A DNA stretch of 64,000 nucleotides from Nodosilinea foveolarum (GCA_003242035.1 QBMC01000004.1:1-64000); one strand, 5' to 3'; shown: positions 18,171 to 29,588, numbered from the stretch's first letter. Notes: generated by a model from the sequence alone, not told the origin. A program made the numbers and translations.

Positions 18171-18209
18171 GATTAATGAGAGTCTCTATCTCTCAAGTTC
18201 GTATTAATC
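18171..18209 (-). promoter_or_regulatory. intercistronic hairpin between atpI and atpH
   Basis: GATTAAT (18171-18177) pairs with ATTAATC (18203-18209). Inside, GAGAG (18178-18182) pairs with CTCTC (18190-18194) around a 7-base loop. An asymmetric 8-base bulge lies on one side. It sits about 100-135 bases upstream of the atpH start. Such structures can stabilise or process mRNA; the role is inferred. Confidence 0.4.
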
Positions 18210-18285
18210 GAAGACCGCTTAAAAAGTCTCTGATTCAACGCGTCTAAGTCAAAAATAGACTTACAAAAACAAACCTATTGCCTTT

Positions 18286-19017
18286 TTAGTGCCCTTCCAT
18301 TGCTTCACCGATATAGGCAGCGGCTAAGGTCGCAAAAATCAATGCCTGGATTGCGCTAGTGAACAAACCCAGAACCATTACCGGCAAGGGGACAAATAAG
18401 GGGACAAGAAGGACAAGTACGGCAACCACTAGCTCGTCTGCCAGGATGTTTCCAAAAAGTCGGAAGCTGAGCGAGAGCGGCTTGGTGAAGTCCTCAAGAA
18501 TGTTAATCGGTAGCAGGATGGGCGTAGGCTCGATGTACTTGGCAAAGTAGCCTAAGCCGCGCTTGCGGAAACCTGCGTAGAAATAGGCCAGTGAAGTCAA
18601 CAGTGCCAGCGCAACGGTTGTATTAATGTCGTTAGTCGGTGCGGCTAGCTCGCCGCCTGGAATGTGGATCAGCTTCCAGGGAATGAGGGCGCCTGACCAG
18701 TTAGAGACAAAGATGAACAGGAAAAGCGTACCGACGAAAGGCACCCAGGGGCGATATTCTTTCTCACCAATTTGATCCTTAGCTAGGTCGCGAATGAAGT
18801 CTAGCGCGTACTCCATGAAGTTCTGAAGCCCCGATGGAATGCGCTCTATCTTACGGGTTGCTAGAAAAGCAACGCCTATCAGAAGGGCCGATACGAACCA
18901 GGAAACTATGAAGACCTGACCGTGGAGCTTCAATCCGCCGATGTGCCAGTAGTAGTGCTGACCCACTTCTAACTTGGCTAGAAGCGAAGGATTCAAGAGT
19001 TGAAAGGTGTTTAGCAT
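18286..19017 (-). CDS. atpI: ATP synthase Fo subunit a
   Basis: The proton-channel stator, 243 residues with five or six membrane segments. The essential arginine is in [18 protein letters not shown]. The C-terminal [20 protein letters not shown] motif is characteristic of the family. The name atpI is used for subunit a in cyanobacteria and chloroplasts (atpB in E. coli). It lies downstream of atp1 and upstream of atpH. Confidence 0.97.
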   Translation of the reverse strand: MLNTFQLLNPSLLAKLEVGQHYYWHIGGLKLHGQVFIVSWFVSALLIGVAFLATRKIERIPSGLQNFMEYALDFIRDLAKDQIGEKEYRPWVPFVGTLFLFIFVSNWSGALIPWKLIHIPGGELAAPTNDINTTVALALLTSLAYFYAGFRKRGLGYFAKYIEPTPILLPINILEDFTKPLSLSFRLFGNILADELVVAVLVLLVPLFVPLPVMVLGLFTSAIQALIFATLAAAYIGEAMEGH

Positions 19018-19141
19018 CGCCGTTTGGAGTCTCTGTTATGTCTGCGTTGAAACGTTCTACTTCGAGGAACTACATTCAAAAAATGAGCGGTTGAGAACTG
19101 AAGCTGTAGCGATGATTACCGATTTTGGAGAGTCAATCGCT

Positions 19142-19678
19142 TTATGTTCGTCCTGGCTGCGGTAAGGCATACGTCCAAAGGACAAACGTAATGAGCGCTG
19201 CTTTGTAGGTTAGAAAGCCTAGAAAAACAGGCAGTACCGCTAGCTGATTCCACTGAGTGGCTACCACCAGTACGCCAATGAGAATAGCCAATCGTCCGCT
19301 GCTCGACTTAGGATTACTTCGACCGATACGGCCGACACTTCTTGCCAACATCCGCAAATACACCACGCCGGTACAGGCACCCAATAGATAGTTTAGTGCG
19401 ATGTTGAGCGAATAAAAGTACCAGACAAAGCCAAATATTACGAGACTAAAAGCAATCGTTAGCTGAAGTAAGTCTTGCTGTAGCTTGTAATAATCTTCCA
19501 TGGCCGTCTCAGAGGGCGGCGGCAGGATTATTTCAGGCTTGGTCGGCTCTATCTCAAGAACTGATTGCTCAATGTCTGAGGGAGAGTCGGCCGGTACGGT
19601 TGGAGTCTCGATGGGTCCTTGGGCAGATGTTTCTTGAGCGAAAGTCACAGTTGCAGAACGCGGAGAAAAGTTCGTCAA
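19142..19678 (-). CDS. atp1: ATP synthase protein I-like assembly factor
   Basis: The first gene of the operon. The family assists c-ring assembly and is not part of the final complex. The core from about residue 60 (MEDYYKLQQDLLQLTIAFSL) has four hydrophobic segments. The frame adds 59 Pro/Glu/Thr-rich residues ahead of this. An internal ATG at 19501 would give a 119-residue protein close to the usual family length, so either the extension is real or translation starts at 19501. Neither candidate has a strong ribosome site. Confidence 0.85.
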   Translation of the reverse strand: MTNFSPRSATVTFAQETSAQGPIETPTVPADSPSDIEQSVLEIEPTKPEIILPPPSETAMEDYYKLQQDLLQLTIAFSLVIFGFVWYFYSLNIALNYLLGACTGVVYLRMLARSVGRIGRSNPKSSSGRLAILIGVLVVATQWNQLAVLPVFLGFLTYKAALITFVLWTYALPQPGRT

Positions 19679-19763
19679 ACCAGTCGGTTATGGGCAGCGT
19701 TAACTGCGTCAAACCAAGGGCAATCATATCACGGCAATAATACTTATAAAAAAAGTTTTGGCC

Positions 19764-19783
19764 GCAGTAGCATGGGCTACTGC
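19764..19783 (-). terminator. hairpin overlapping the methyltransferase stop codon
   Basis: GCAGTAGC and GCTACTGC form a perfect 8-bp stem around a 4-base loop. On the minus strand it is followed after about 9 bases by TTTTTTT. It overlaps the stop codon of the methyltransferase and lies ahead of atp1, so it probably insulates the ATP synthase operon. Confidence 0.5.
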
Positions 19784-21042
19784 TCGACAGGTGTGAGCAT
19801 AATTAGCTGCTTGGACTGGAGAACTCGCACCCCTTCTAAGTCCAATCCAGTGCCTTCTAATGCGGCAGATACTGTGCGATCGCCCTCACAATTCTGCATA
19901 AACGCAAACTCCTCATCGCTGAGCGAAACCACCTGATAGTCATAGTTGAAGAAGCTTTTGCTAGGCCAACCTTCAATACAGCGATGGCGTTCTGGGATGG
20001 CATTCATCAAGGTCTCGTCATTTTTCCAGTCGGTTTTTTCGAGCGGCGGTCGCGCCACAAAAAATTCGTAATGGGTCAGGTCTGGATCGAGCACTTCGAT
20101 GAGGCGATAGCGATCGCGATCGGACAATTTGGCGGCCCTAGCCATCAAATCTGGCGCAGCCCCAACCAGCCGATTTAAGTCCCAGTACTGCGGATTTGAG
20201 AAACCCACAAAGTCTAATCCTGACGCCTCAACCAAATCGAACAGCGTGTTTACGTTGTAGTCGATCTCTTGTGGATGCACGTACATATCTGCAAAGCATT
20301 CGTCGCGCTTGTTCTCCATAGACCAGCGGGTTTCCTCGCGCTTTCTCAGTCGGTTTTGATCAGGCAGCGTAGAGAATAAGGTGCGGCCTATCTGTACGCC
20401 GTCTTTGTAGTCGCCGCGCTGGTTGCCTTGGAGAAGAGCGATCGCCTCTTGCGTTAGCTGAATCTCGAACCGCCCTAGCTCTGCATAGACGAAAATATGC
20501 AGAATCCCACCGGGCTTCAGCTTTTTAGCCAGCGCCTGAATGCCTCGAATCGGGTCCGGCATGTGGTGCAGTACGCCGACGCAATTGATTAAATCGAACT
20601 CACCCGGCACCTGTTCGACATCATATATAGAGAGATTGTGGAAGGTGACGCGATTTGCGCCGGAGCGCTGGCATCTTTCTGTAGCAACTGCGATCGCCCC
20701 CGCGCTCAAGTCAATCCCAATCACCTCAGCCTCGAAGTTCAAATGCACTAAATACTCCGTGCCTACCCCAGTTCCACAGCCCGCGTCTAGAATTCGAACT
20801 TTATCCGTTTGAGGTCTTCGCCCTGTGCAAAAACTATAGGCAGACGGCCAGTGCCAGCGCCAGTTGTAGCCAGGTGGAGCCTCATCTAGCATCGGCTCTG
20901 GCGGAAAAGGGTAGGTATCGTAAAGCTTGGCGACTGCCGAACTTACTGCTGTCTGAGAATCCGACTTAGCAACAGGACTTACCGCCGCGTCTGCCAGATT
21001 GCGAGCAGGATTAATAGGAGCTATCGAAGAGGGGTCAGCCAT
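19777..21042 (-). CDS. class I SAM-dependent methyltransferase
   Basis: A 421-residue protein. A Rossmann-type methyltransferase domain spans about residues 70-215: motif I is VRILDAGCGTGVGTEYLV, the acidic end of strand 2 is VIGIDLSAGAIAVA, and the post-motif segment is DLINCVGVLHHMPDPIRGI. About 200 further residues follow, including HYEFFVARPP, of unassigned fold. The N-terminal 50 residues are low-complexity Ala/Ser. The substrate is unknown. It is transcribed toward the ATP synthase operon from the apcE divergent region. Confidence 0.85.
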   Translation of the reverse strand: MADPSSIAPINPARNLADAAVSPVAKSDSQTAVSSAVAKLYDTYPFPPEPMLDEAPPGYNWRWHWPSAYSFCTGRRPQTDKVRILDAGCGTGVGTEYLVHLNFEAEVIGIDLSAGAIAVATERCQRSGANRVTFHNLSIYDVEQVPGEFDLINCVGVLHHMPDPIRGIQALAKKLKPGGILHIFVYAELGRFEIQLTQEAIALLQGNQRGDYKDGVQIGRTLFSTLPDQNRLRKREETRWSMENKRDECFADMYVHPQEIDYNVNTLFDLVEASGLDFVGFSNPQYWDLNRLVGAAPDLMARAAKLSDRDRYRLIEVLDPDLTHYEFFVARPPLEKTDWKNDETLMNAIPERHRCIEGWPSKSFFNYDYQVVSLSDEEFAFMQNCEGDRTVSAALEGTGLDLEGVRVLQSKQLIMLTPVEQ

Positions 21043-24082
<3,040 letters not shown>

Positions 24083-24124
24083 GTCTGCTAGCTCTCTTAG
24101 TCAGTAATCTTTGTGAGTAAGCGA

Positions 24125-24163
24125 CACAGGGAGGATACGCACCCGCTGCATATTCTCCCTGTG
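24125..24163 (+). terminator. apcE terminator hairpin
   Basis: CACAGGGAGGATA pairs with TATTCTCCCTGTG as a 13-bp stem containing one G-U pair, around the 13-base loop CGCACCCGCTGCA. It lies 43 bases after the apcE stop. The following T-run is weak (GCTTTGCTTC), so it may be a processing or stabilising hairpin as well as a terminator. Confidence 0.6.
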
Positions 24164-24621
24164 CTTTGCTTCGTCTACCAATCTGTTCTTTCTATCTAAC
24201 CCGTCCTCTGAACCTTCTATTTGTCCGGGTGCGTTCTTCAGACAAAACTGAGGAAAGTTATTACGAAATATTGCTGAAGCGCGAAGAAGGTTAGCAGAAT
24301 ACCGGAAAATATTTACGGAAGGTAGTTGAGCTAAACAAGATTAGCGCTTGCTCGAAGGTTCTTGCAAAAGCAGGACTTTTGGCTGTAGGACTCCGAACTG
24401 AGATCTTGTTTGCTTGCAAGCAGAATTAAAGTTTGAAAAGTTTTTACAGCAGGCCGTCCGTCAGCCGTCATACTATGTCCAAGGGCATATGGCTTAGCGC
24501 CTTATCGCCTATGGGCTATCTTTGAATGTCCTGACTAAAGCTCAACTATTTGATATTTGAAAGCCATGTAAATCCATTGAGTTGGACTTTATCTGGCCTA
24601 TTCTTTCGGAGGAATCCATTA
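24164..24621. promoter_or_regulatory. apcA leader and promoter region
   Basis: About 460 bases between the apcE hairpin and apcA. I see no convincing gene. A TACTAT hexamer near 24470-24475 could serve as a -10, and a GGAGG ribosome site is at 24608-24612. Long leaders are usual for the strongly expressed apcAB unit. No HLR1 pair was found here. Confidence 0.45.
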
Positions 24622-25107
24622 ATGAGTATTGTCACGAAGTCAATCGTGAATGCCGACGCTGAGGCCCGTTACCTCAGCCCCGGCGAGCTAGACCGCATCA
24701 AAGGTTTTGTTACCTCTGGCGAACGTCGCGTACGGGTCGCTCAGGTTCTAACTGAGTCTCGCGAGCGCATCGTCAAGCAAGCGGGCGATCAGCTTTTCCA
24801 AAAGCGCCCTGACGTTGTTTCTCCCGGCGGCAACGCATACGGCGAAGAAATGACGGCTACTTGCCTGCGCGACATGGATTACTACTTGCGTCTGATCACT
24901 TACGGCGTAGTTGCAGGCGACGTTGCTCCGATCGAAGAAATCGGTTTGGTGGGTGCGCGTGAAATGTACAACTCTTTGGGCACATCCATTCCTGCAATGG
25001 CTGAGTCTATCCGCTGCATGAAGAGCGTTGCTGGCTCTATGATGTCGGGTGATGATGCGACTGAAGCCGCTGGTTACTTCGACTATGTTATCGGTGGTTT
25101 GCAGTAG
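24622..25107 (+). CDS. apcA: allophycocyanin alpha subunit
   Basis: A 161-residue core biliprotein. The start at 24622 is set by the family N-terminus [20 protein letters not shown] and by GGAGG 9 bases upstream; the upstream in-frame ATG at 24550 would add 24 unrelated residues. Cys81 in [14 protein letters not shown] binds phycocyanobilin. [15 protein letters not shown] is typical of the alpha chain. With ApcB it forms the alpha-beta monomers and trimers of the phycobilisome core. It is 73 bases upstream of apcB. Confidence 0.98.
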   Translation: MSIVTKSIVNADAEARYLSPGELDRIKGFVTSGERRVRVAQVLTESRERIVKQAGDQLFQKRPDVVSPGGNAYGEEMTATCLRDMDYYLRLITYGVVAGDVAPIEEIGLVGAREMYNSLGTSIPAMAESIRCMKSVAGSMMSGDDATEAAGYFDYVIGGLQ

Positions 25108-25109
25108 AT

Positions 25110-25141
25110 TCAAACCCGGATCTAGTCAAACCCAGATCTAG
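25110..25141 (+). repeat. 16-bp tandem repeat in the apcA-apcB spacer
   Basis: TCAAACCCGGATCTAG is followed immediately by TCAAACCCAGATCTAG, differing at one base. It begins just after the apcA stop codon and fills much of the 73-base spacer before apcB. Confidence 0.8.
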
Positions 25142-25180
25142 TTCAATAGCAAAAAAGACCCATCTAAGGAACACACCAAT

Positions 25181-25666
25181 ATGCAAGACGCAATTACTGC
25201 TGTAATTAATGCATCGGACGTTCAAGGTAAGTACCTCGATCAGTCCTCTATGGATAAGCTCAAAGCTTATTTCCAAACGGGTGAGCTGCGCGTTCGTGCG
25301 GCCACTTCTATCAGCGCCAACGCGGCTGAAATCGTGAAGGAAGCAGTAGCTAAATCCCTACTGTACTCTGACATCACCCGTCCGGGTGGCAACATGTACA
25401 CGACTCGTCGCTATGCTGCCTGCATTCGCGACTTGGACTACTACTTGCGCTACTCTACCTACGCTATGTTGGCAGGCGATGCTTCCATTCTCGATGAGCG
25501 CGTGCTCAACGGTTTGAAAGAAACCTACAACTCCTTGGGCGTGCCTGTCGGCGCGACTGTCCAAGCGATTCAAGCGATGAAAGAAGTAACGGCTAGCCTA
25601 GTCGGCGCTGACGCTGGTAAAGAAATGGGCGTTTACTTCGACTACATCTGCTCTGGCCTTAGCTAG
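25181..25666 (+). CDS. apcB: allophycocyanin beta subunit
   Basis: A 161-residue core biliprotein partner of ApcA. It starts [20 protein letters not shown]. Cys81 in [19 protein letters not shown] binds phycocyanobilin, and Asn71 in RPGGNMY is the residue usually gamma-N-methylated in this family. [17 protein letters not shown] and the terminal [10 protein letters not shown] are standard. Translation begins after an AAGGAA ribosome site about 11 bases upstream. It belongs to the apcAB unit. Confidence 0.98.
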   Translation: MQDAITAVINASDVQGKYLDQSSMDKLKAYFQTGELRVRAATSISANAAEIVKEAVAKSLLYSDITRPGGNMYTTRRYAACIRDLDYYLRYSTYAMLAGDASILDERVLNGLKETYNSLGVPVGATVQAIQAMKEVTASLVGADAGKEMGVYFDYICSGLS

Positions 25667-25766
25667 TCGCAGTTAGTTTGAGTTTCCTGTTTTAAGTGAA
25701 GCTGGCGTTTTTTATGCTCAGCCCTGGTGTTCTAGTTGATGACCAACTAGCCGATGGACTGACTGT

Positions 25767-25942
25767 AAAAGGCACTACCCGCTTTGCACCTTTTAGGACT
25801 TGTGGTTCGCCGCAGTCCACCTTTTCTGCCTAAAAGTCTGGGATGAGTGTTAGAAAATTGAGGGCTTGTTGGGACTGGCCGTAGGGTCAAAACATCCCTG
25901 AATGGCTTCGGTTAGCTAGCATTGATAGTTCAGACTTTTAGG
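25767..25942 (+). ncRNA. candidate structured RNA element with alternative hairpins in the apcB-apcC spacer
   Basis: Three overlapping inverted repeats: AAAAGG (25767-25772) with CCTTTT (25789-25794); CTTTTAGG (25790-25797) with CCTAAAAG (25829-25836), enclosing GGACT (25796-25800) with AGTCC (25814-25818); and CCTAAAAGTCTG (25829-25840) with CAGACTTTTAGG (25931-25942), a perfect 12-bp match. The last is supported inside by GGGATG (25840-25845) with CATCCC (25893-25898). The second and third cannot form together because they share 25829-25836. This resembles attenuator logic, but no ligand or leader peptide is evident. Confidence 0.4.
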
Positions 25943-26288
25943 TAGCATTTAGCAGATATGTTTAGCAGACAATGTCCGGCGAGTAATATTTAGCTGTGGT
26001 GCCTAGCTATACTTTGCTAACTGCTTTCATAGATACTTTGACAACTATCTTTGCCAAATACTTCGACGAATAGACTGTTGTTTGCTCACTGAGCCGATGA
26101 GCGAACGTTAAGTAAGTGAAATTGGGTTAAAGCCGCTCTTTAAGACTGCGAGATTTTAGGACTGACGGGACTTTTTGCCACGCCTGCCCTTTCAGAAAAA
26201 AGCAGATCCGTAAGCTATAAAGACCGATTTTCACGAGCAGTTTTAGACTGTAATCAGATTTTAATTTAGATACCCAAGAGGCCCTACT
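25943..26288. other. remainder of the apcB-apcC spacer
   Basis: About 345 bases without a gene. It is AT-rich toward the apcC end. I see no convincing open frame or strong terminator; it presumably holds an apcC promoter or leader. The spacer as a whole (25667-26288) is long for two genes that are usually close together. Confidence 0.5.
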
Positions 26289-26492
26289 ATGCGAATGTTC
26301 CGAGTGACTGCCTGCGTTCCTAGCCAAACTAGAATTCGAACTCAGCGCGAGCTGCAAAATACTTATTTCACCAAGTTAGTTCCCTACGACAACTGGTTTA
26401 AGGAGCAGCAGCGCATTCAAAAGATGGGCGGTACTATCGTTAAAGTGGAATTGGCGACCGGTCGCAAAGGGGCTAATACAGGTCTAGCATAG
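26289..26492 (+). CDS. apcC: phycobilisome 7.8 kDa core linker ApcC (LC)
   Basis: A 67-residue CpcD-domain linker that caps the allophycocyanin core trimers. The sequence MRMFRVTACVPSQTRIRTQR and the motif YFTKLVPYDNWFKEQQRIQK are diagnostic. Its separation from apcB by 622 bases with structured RNA suggests control of linker dose relative to ApcA/ApcB. It ends with a strong terminator at 26519-26555, convergent with the hli gene. Confidence 0.97.
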   Translation: MRMFRVTACVPSQTRIRTQRELQNTYFTKLVPYDNWFKEQQRIQKMGGTIVKVELATGRKGANTGLA

Positions 26493-26518
26493 GCTAACCA
26501 CAGAGAAGAAAACTAGGA

Positions 26519-26555
26519 AAAAAGGGCAGGAAGTTTCAACCTCCTGCCCTTTTTA
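26519..26555. terminator. bidirectional terminator between apcC and hli
   Basis: AAAGGGCAGG (26521-26530) pairs perfectly with CCTGCCCTTT (26543-26552) around a 12-base loop. T-runs follow on both strands (TTTTTAG on plus, TTTTTTCC on minus), so it can end both apcC and the opposing hli transcript. Confidence 0.85.
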
Positions 26556-26638
26556 GTTGGCATCAGGTCAATGCTCATTTAGTAATAGAAGACACAAAGG
26601 CCGCCGCCATCATTTGTGGGCTAAACGCATTGATGAAG

Positions 26639-26857
26639 TTATCTGAGTCCGATCCAGGTGAAAAAATCTTGCCGAGTGATGACCTCTGTGAGCAGTAATG
26701 CTACAAATCCGATCATCGCGAATCGACCGTTTATTCTTTCTGCATATCGGTTCCAGCCGAAGCTAGGATTCTCAGCGGTTGGTGGGGTCTCTACTGCGTC
26801 TGGCCTCGGGGAGGATGGGTTCTCGGCGATCGCCTGTTCGCTCGGGGGATGGGTCAT
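26639..26857 (-). CDS. hli: high-light-inducible protein (HLIP / SCP, CAB-like)
   Basis: A 72-residue single-helix chlorophyll-binding protein. The CAB/ELIP/HLIP motif is intact: [20 protein letters not shown], with Glu40, Asn43 and Arg45 as pigment ligands and ion pair. The N-terminal 33 residues are Pro/Glu/Ala-rich and soluble. HLIPs bind chlorophyll and carotenoid, dissipate excess energy and assist photosystem II and chlorophyll assembly. It is convergent with apcC. I found no HLR1 motif in its upstream region. Confidence 0.93.
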   Translation of the reverse strand: MTHPPSEQAIAENPSSPRPDAVETPPTAENPSFGWNRYAERINGRFAMIGFVALLLTEVITRQDFFTWIGLR

Positions 26858-27226
26858 AGGGATGAATGGGTGCTTTTGCTTACTTATCTATATTACTGGT
26901 TTGCATCCCTAGTTTATCTATCAAGCTAGCCTGCTTTACTATCTTTGCCCTGGCATTGACAAGAAGATAGCTAAGAAGACGGCGATCGCCCCTACGAAAA
27001 TTAGTTAATAAAAACTGAGAGATACAAGAAACCTTTTAACTGTTTTGTGGATGGGTTAAATAGCTTGCTATCGTTACTTGCAATTGGAAGTATCCATGCA
27101 GTGCCTTTTTATTTTTTTCAACTTTTGTGTTTATATGTAGTTAGTTTATAGACGTGCTTGTGCTGCTATAGCCGCTATAACCGAAAGCATTCACTATTGT
27201 TTTAGAGTTAATCATCTCAAAGGGCT
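26858..27226. promoter_or_regulatory. divergent hli / cyAbrB intergenic region
   Basis: About 369 bases between two divergent start codons. It is AT-rich toward the cyAbrB side (TTTTTATTTTTTTCAAC) and contains the near-palindrome GCTATAGCCGCTATA near 27165-27180. A HIP1-related GGCGATCGCC is at 26981-26990. Promoters for both genes are expected here but I cannot fix the boxes. Confidence 0.4.
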
Positions 27227-27613
27227 ATGGTTGATAAAAATACGCCGCTGAAGGGGAAAGCGCTTCTTCAAAAGTTCAACGAACTAGGCCCTTTGTCTAA
27301 AGGCGAATTGGCTAAAGGCTGTGGTTACTACACACTGACGAAGGATAACCAAATAAGAGCTAATCTGGCCGACTTTTATAAAGCGCTGCTAGAGGCAAAA
27401 GGTCTCTTCTTAGATCCCGAAGGCTCCAAAGATGGGAGAGGTCGCGAGCCGACCTACCGCGTTGGTATTCATAAAAATGGTCAGATTGTGATTGGGTCTA
27501 CCTATACACAGAAAATGGGTCTTAAACCGGGCGATGAATTTGTTATTAAACTAGGCTATAAACACATTCGATTAGAACAGATTGACGAGTCTAAGAAGGA
27601 CGCTCAAGATTAG
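27227..27613 (+). CDS. cyAbrB-family transcriptional regulator
   Basis: A 128-residue protein of the cyanobacterial AbrB class. The conserved N-terminal region (LKGKALLQKFNELGPLSK, CGYYTLTKDNQIRANLADFY) precedes DGRGREPTYRVGIHKNGQIV and the C-terminal AbrB swapped-hairpin fold (MGLKPGDEFVIKLGYKHIRL). Members (cyAbrB1/CalA and cyAbrB2) are abundant DNA-binding regulators of carbon/nitrogen balance, hydrogenase and phycobilisome-related genes. I cannot separate the two paralog types with certainty. It is convergent with cobL, 24 bases away. Confidence 0.9.
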   Translation: MVDKNTPLKGKALLQKFNELGPLSKGELAKGCGYYTLTKDNQIRANLADFYKALLEAKGLFLDPEGSKDGRGREPTYRVGIHKNGQIVIGSTYTQKMGLKPGDEFVIKLGYKHIRLEQIDESKKDAQD

Positions 27614-27637
27614 CTGGCGCTCTAAGTTTTACTGCCA

Positions 27638-28966
27638 CTACAGGGCTTTTAAGGTAACGAGCGTAACTGGATTGAGCGGAGTGAGGCGAGTGAGGGGGCC
27701 AACCGGAATGGAGCGTGCCACGTTGATTTGCGTGAGGTGATAAGTCCAGTGCGTTGCTACGTCGCTTTGAGTTGCCCAAGCGATCGCCTGAGCCAGATGC
27801 TCGGCAGTGGCCAGTGCCATGACAATTCTAAGGGGCTGAGACTGAGGGGCCTGCTGATGCAGGCTTGATAGCAACGTTAAAATGGGCAACAGATGACCGC
27901 TACTGCCGCCGATGAATACACAGTGGGGATGAGGTAAGTCTTGCAGCGCCGATGGTGCGCTGCCCTGGATAACCTGGATAGGGGCGATCGCCAATCTTCT
28001 AGCATTTTTCTTAATGAGCGCCGCCCCTACCGCCGTTTTTTCGATAGCATACAGGCGAGCGGTGGGGCATAGTCGGCTCAGCTCTATGCTGATCGAACCC
28101 GTGCCTGCGCCGATATCCCAAATCACCTGACCATCGAGCGGGGCTAGCTCGCCTAATATCAACAGCCGGATTTCTTTTTTGGTGATCAGCATGGGGCGAT
28201 CTGGAAAGCCTTGGAATACGGCGTCGGGAAGTCCGATTAACGGTAAGCGATCGCTCAGTGAAGATTGGCCTATAGGCTGATCGAGTTCGTCTGTTGGCTG
28301 TCGGCGCAAGACCACTACGTTAAGCGGCGCGAACGCTTTAGACTGAGCCGCTTCCAGGCTGTACTGAGCGACCCGTTCGGCTGGATCTCCCAGATTTTCG
28401 CAGACCCACATTTGGTAGTGGACAGGCACATCGAGACGGATGATTAGACGAGCGATCGCCCCCGGGGTCATCACGTTATCGGTGAGTAGAGCAATCTTGG
28501 AGTCACCGCGCTTGATAGCTTTGAGTAAAAGCGTCTCGCTGCGCCCATGAACGCTGATCAGGGTGGCGTCTTGCCAGGGCAGCTTGAGTCGGCTAAAGGC
28601 TAGCTGTATGGCGCTGATGTGAGGATGAAAGGTCAGTTGATCGGGTGGAAAATTAGCGAGGAGTAGACGCCCTAAGCCAAAGAAAAGCGGATCGCCAGAG
28701 GTGAGAACGACGATGCGAGTGTGGGGATGAGAGGCATGGCGCGATCGCATGTTCTCAAACGTTTGGCTAAAATTGCCAAGCGGCCAACCTTCCACGGACG
28801 AAGGCGGCTTAAGTAAATAATCAAAAGCCTCTAAATGTCTCGGCCCGCCAACTAATACGGTTGCCGACTCCACCAAGGTACGCACCGTTGGTGACAGGCT
28901 ATCTGCACCGGTTATCCCAATGCCGACCACATGAATTAACGGCAAGTCAGTCATCGCTTCGGCCAT
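27638..28966 (-). CDS. cobL: precorrin-6Y C5,15-methyltransferase (decarboxylating), CbiE-CbiT fusion
   Basis: A cobalamin-corrin-ring enzyme of 442 residues with two fused catalytic parts. The N-terminal CbiE-like tetrapyrrole methylase covers about residues 8-220 (HVVGIGITGADSL, VVLTSGDPLFFGLGR). The C-terminal CbiT-like SAM methyltransferase covers about 240-440 (PMLITKKEIRLLILGELAP, IWDIGAGTGSISIELSRL). It methylates C5 and C15 and decarboxylates the acetate side chain. Its start overlaps the end of cobH by 20 bases, which suggests translational coupling. Confidence 0.94.
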   Translation of the reverse strand: MAEAMTDLPLIHVVGIGITGADSLSPTVRTLVESATVLVGGPRHLEAFDYLLKPPSSVEGWPLGNFSQTFENMRSRHASHPHTRIVVLTSGDPLFFGLGRLLLANFPPDQLTFHPHISAIQLAFSRLKLPWQDATLISVHGRSETLLLKAIKRGDSKIALLTDNVMTPGAIARLIIRLDVPVHYQMWVCENLGDPAERVAQYSLEAAQSKAFAPLNVVVLRRQPTDELDQPIGQSSLSDRLPLIGLPDAVFQGFPDRPMLITKKEIRLLILGELAPLDGQVIWDIGAGTGSISIELSRLCPTARLYAIEKTAVGAALIKKNARRLAIAPIQVIQGSAPSALQDLPHPHCVFIGGSSGHLLPILTLLSSLHQQAPQSQPLRIVMALATAEHLAQAIAWATQSDVATHWTYHLTQINVARSIPVGPLTRLTPLNPVTLVTLKAL

Positions 28967-29588
28967 TATTTTTTGGGGATGACTGTCTCCAGGCTCCTAT
29001 CATTAGCGCATTTGCGATCGCCGCTGCGACCGCCGAGCCACCTTTACGACCCTCTACCAAAATGTGAGGCACAGATAGCTGAGCCAGCGCTGCTTTAGAC
29101 TCCACAACGTTGATAAAGCCAACGGGTACGCCAACCACCAAAGCGGGTTTCCACTTTTTCTGTCGAATGCCTTCACACAGGGCAAGCAGCGCAGTCGGTG
29201 CATTACCAACGATAAACACTGCCTGCGGTGAGGCCATGGCGCATAGACGCATACCGTAAGCGCTCCGGGTTTGCTCAGGCGGGCATCCAGGCTGCTTCAC
29301 GGCGATGTTGATCTGAGGTTTCCAGGTCTTTTGGCCTACCGTGGCGATGCCTGCGGCCACCATTGAGACATCTGTGACGAGAATAGGAGCCGTGGTGAAT
29401 GCGGTGTAGGCGGCCGTAAACGGGTCGTGGCTAAACTTAACGAGTTGCGTAAACTCGAAGTCAGCAGTGGTATGGATAATTCTTCTGACGACCGCATACT
29501 CTGCTGGTGTGAAGGAGTGAGGGCCTATCTCTCGGTCAATTTGGGCGAAGCTAGCTTCTGTAATTTTATGCTCTTGGTAGGCAGGCAT
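28947..29588 (-). CDS. cobH: precorrin-8X methylmutase
   Basis: Moves a methyl group from C11 to C12 to give hydrogenobyrinate, the step following CobL. It has 213 residues. The catalytic histidine is in RRIIHTTADFEFTQLV. TDVSMVAAGI, GNAPTALLALCEGIRQK, VVGVPVGFINVVESK and GRKGGSAVAAAIANALM are conserved. It is upstream of and overlapping cobL, in a two-gene corrin unit. The other cob genes are not in the window. Confidence 0.96.
   Translation of the reverse strand: MPAYQEHKITEASFAQIDREIGPHSFTPAEYAVVRRIIHTTADFEFTQLVKFSHDPFTAAYTAFTTAPILVTDVSMVAAGIATVGQKTWKPQINIAVKQPGCPPEQTRSAYGMRLCAMASPQAVFIVGNAPTALLALCEGIRQKKWKPALVVGVPVGFINVVESKAALAQLSVPHILVEGRKGGSAVAAAIANALMIGAWRQSSPKNNGRSDD

Noticed and set aside
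24440-24475. TTTTTACAG and TACTAT near the apcA leader as an HLR1 or sigma-70 promoter
   Set aside because: Only one half of an HLR1 is present, and the spacing between the boxes does not match a promoter, so I report only a tentative -10.
26639-26857. HLR1 control of the hli gene
   Set aside because: hli genes often carry HLR1, but no pair of TTACA-like repeats with the right spacing was found in 26858-27226 on either strand.
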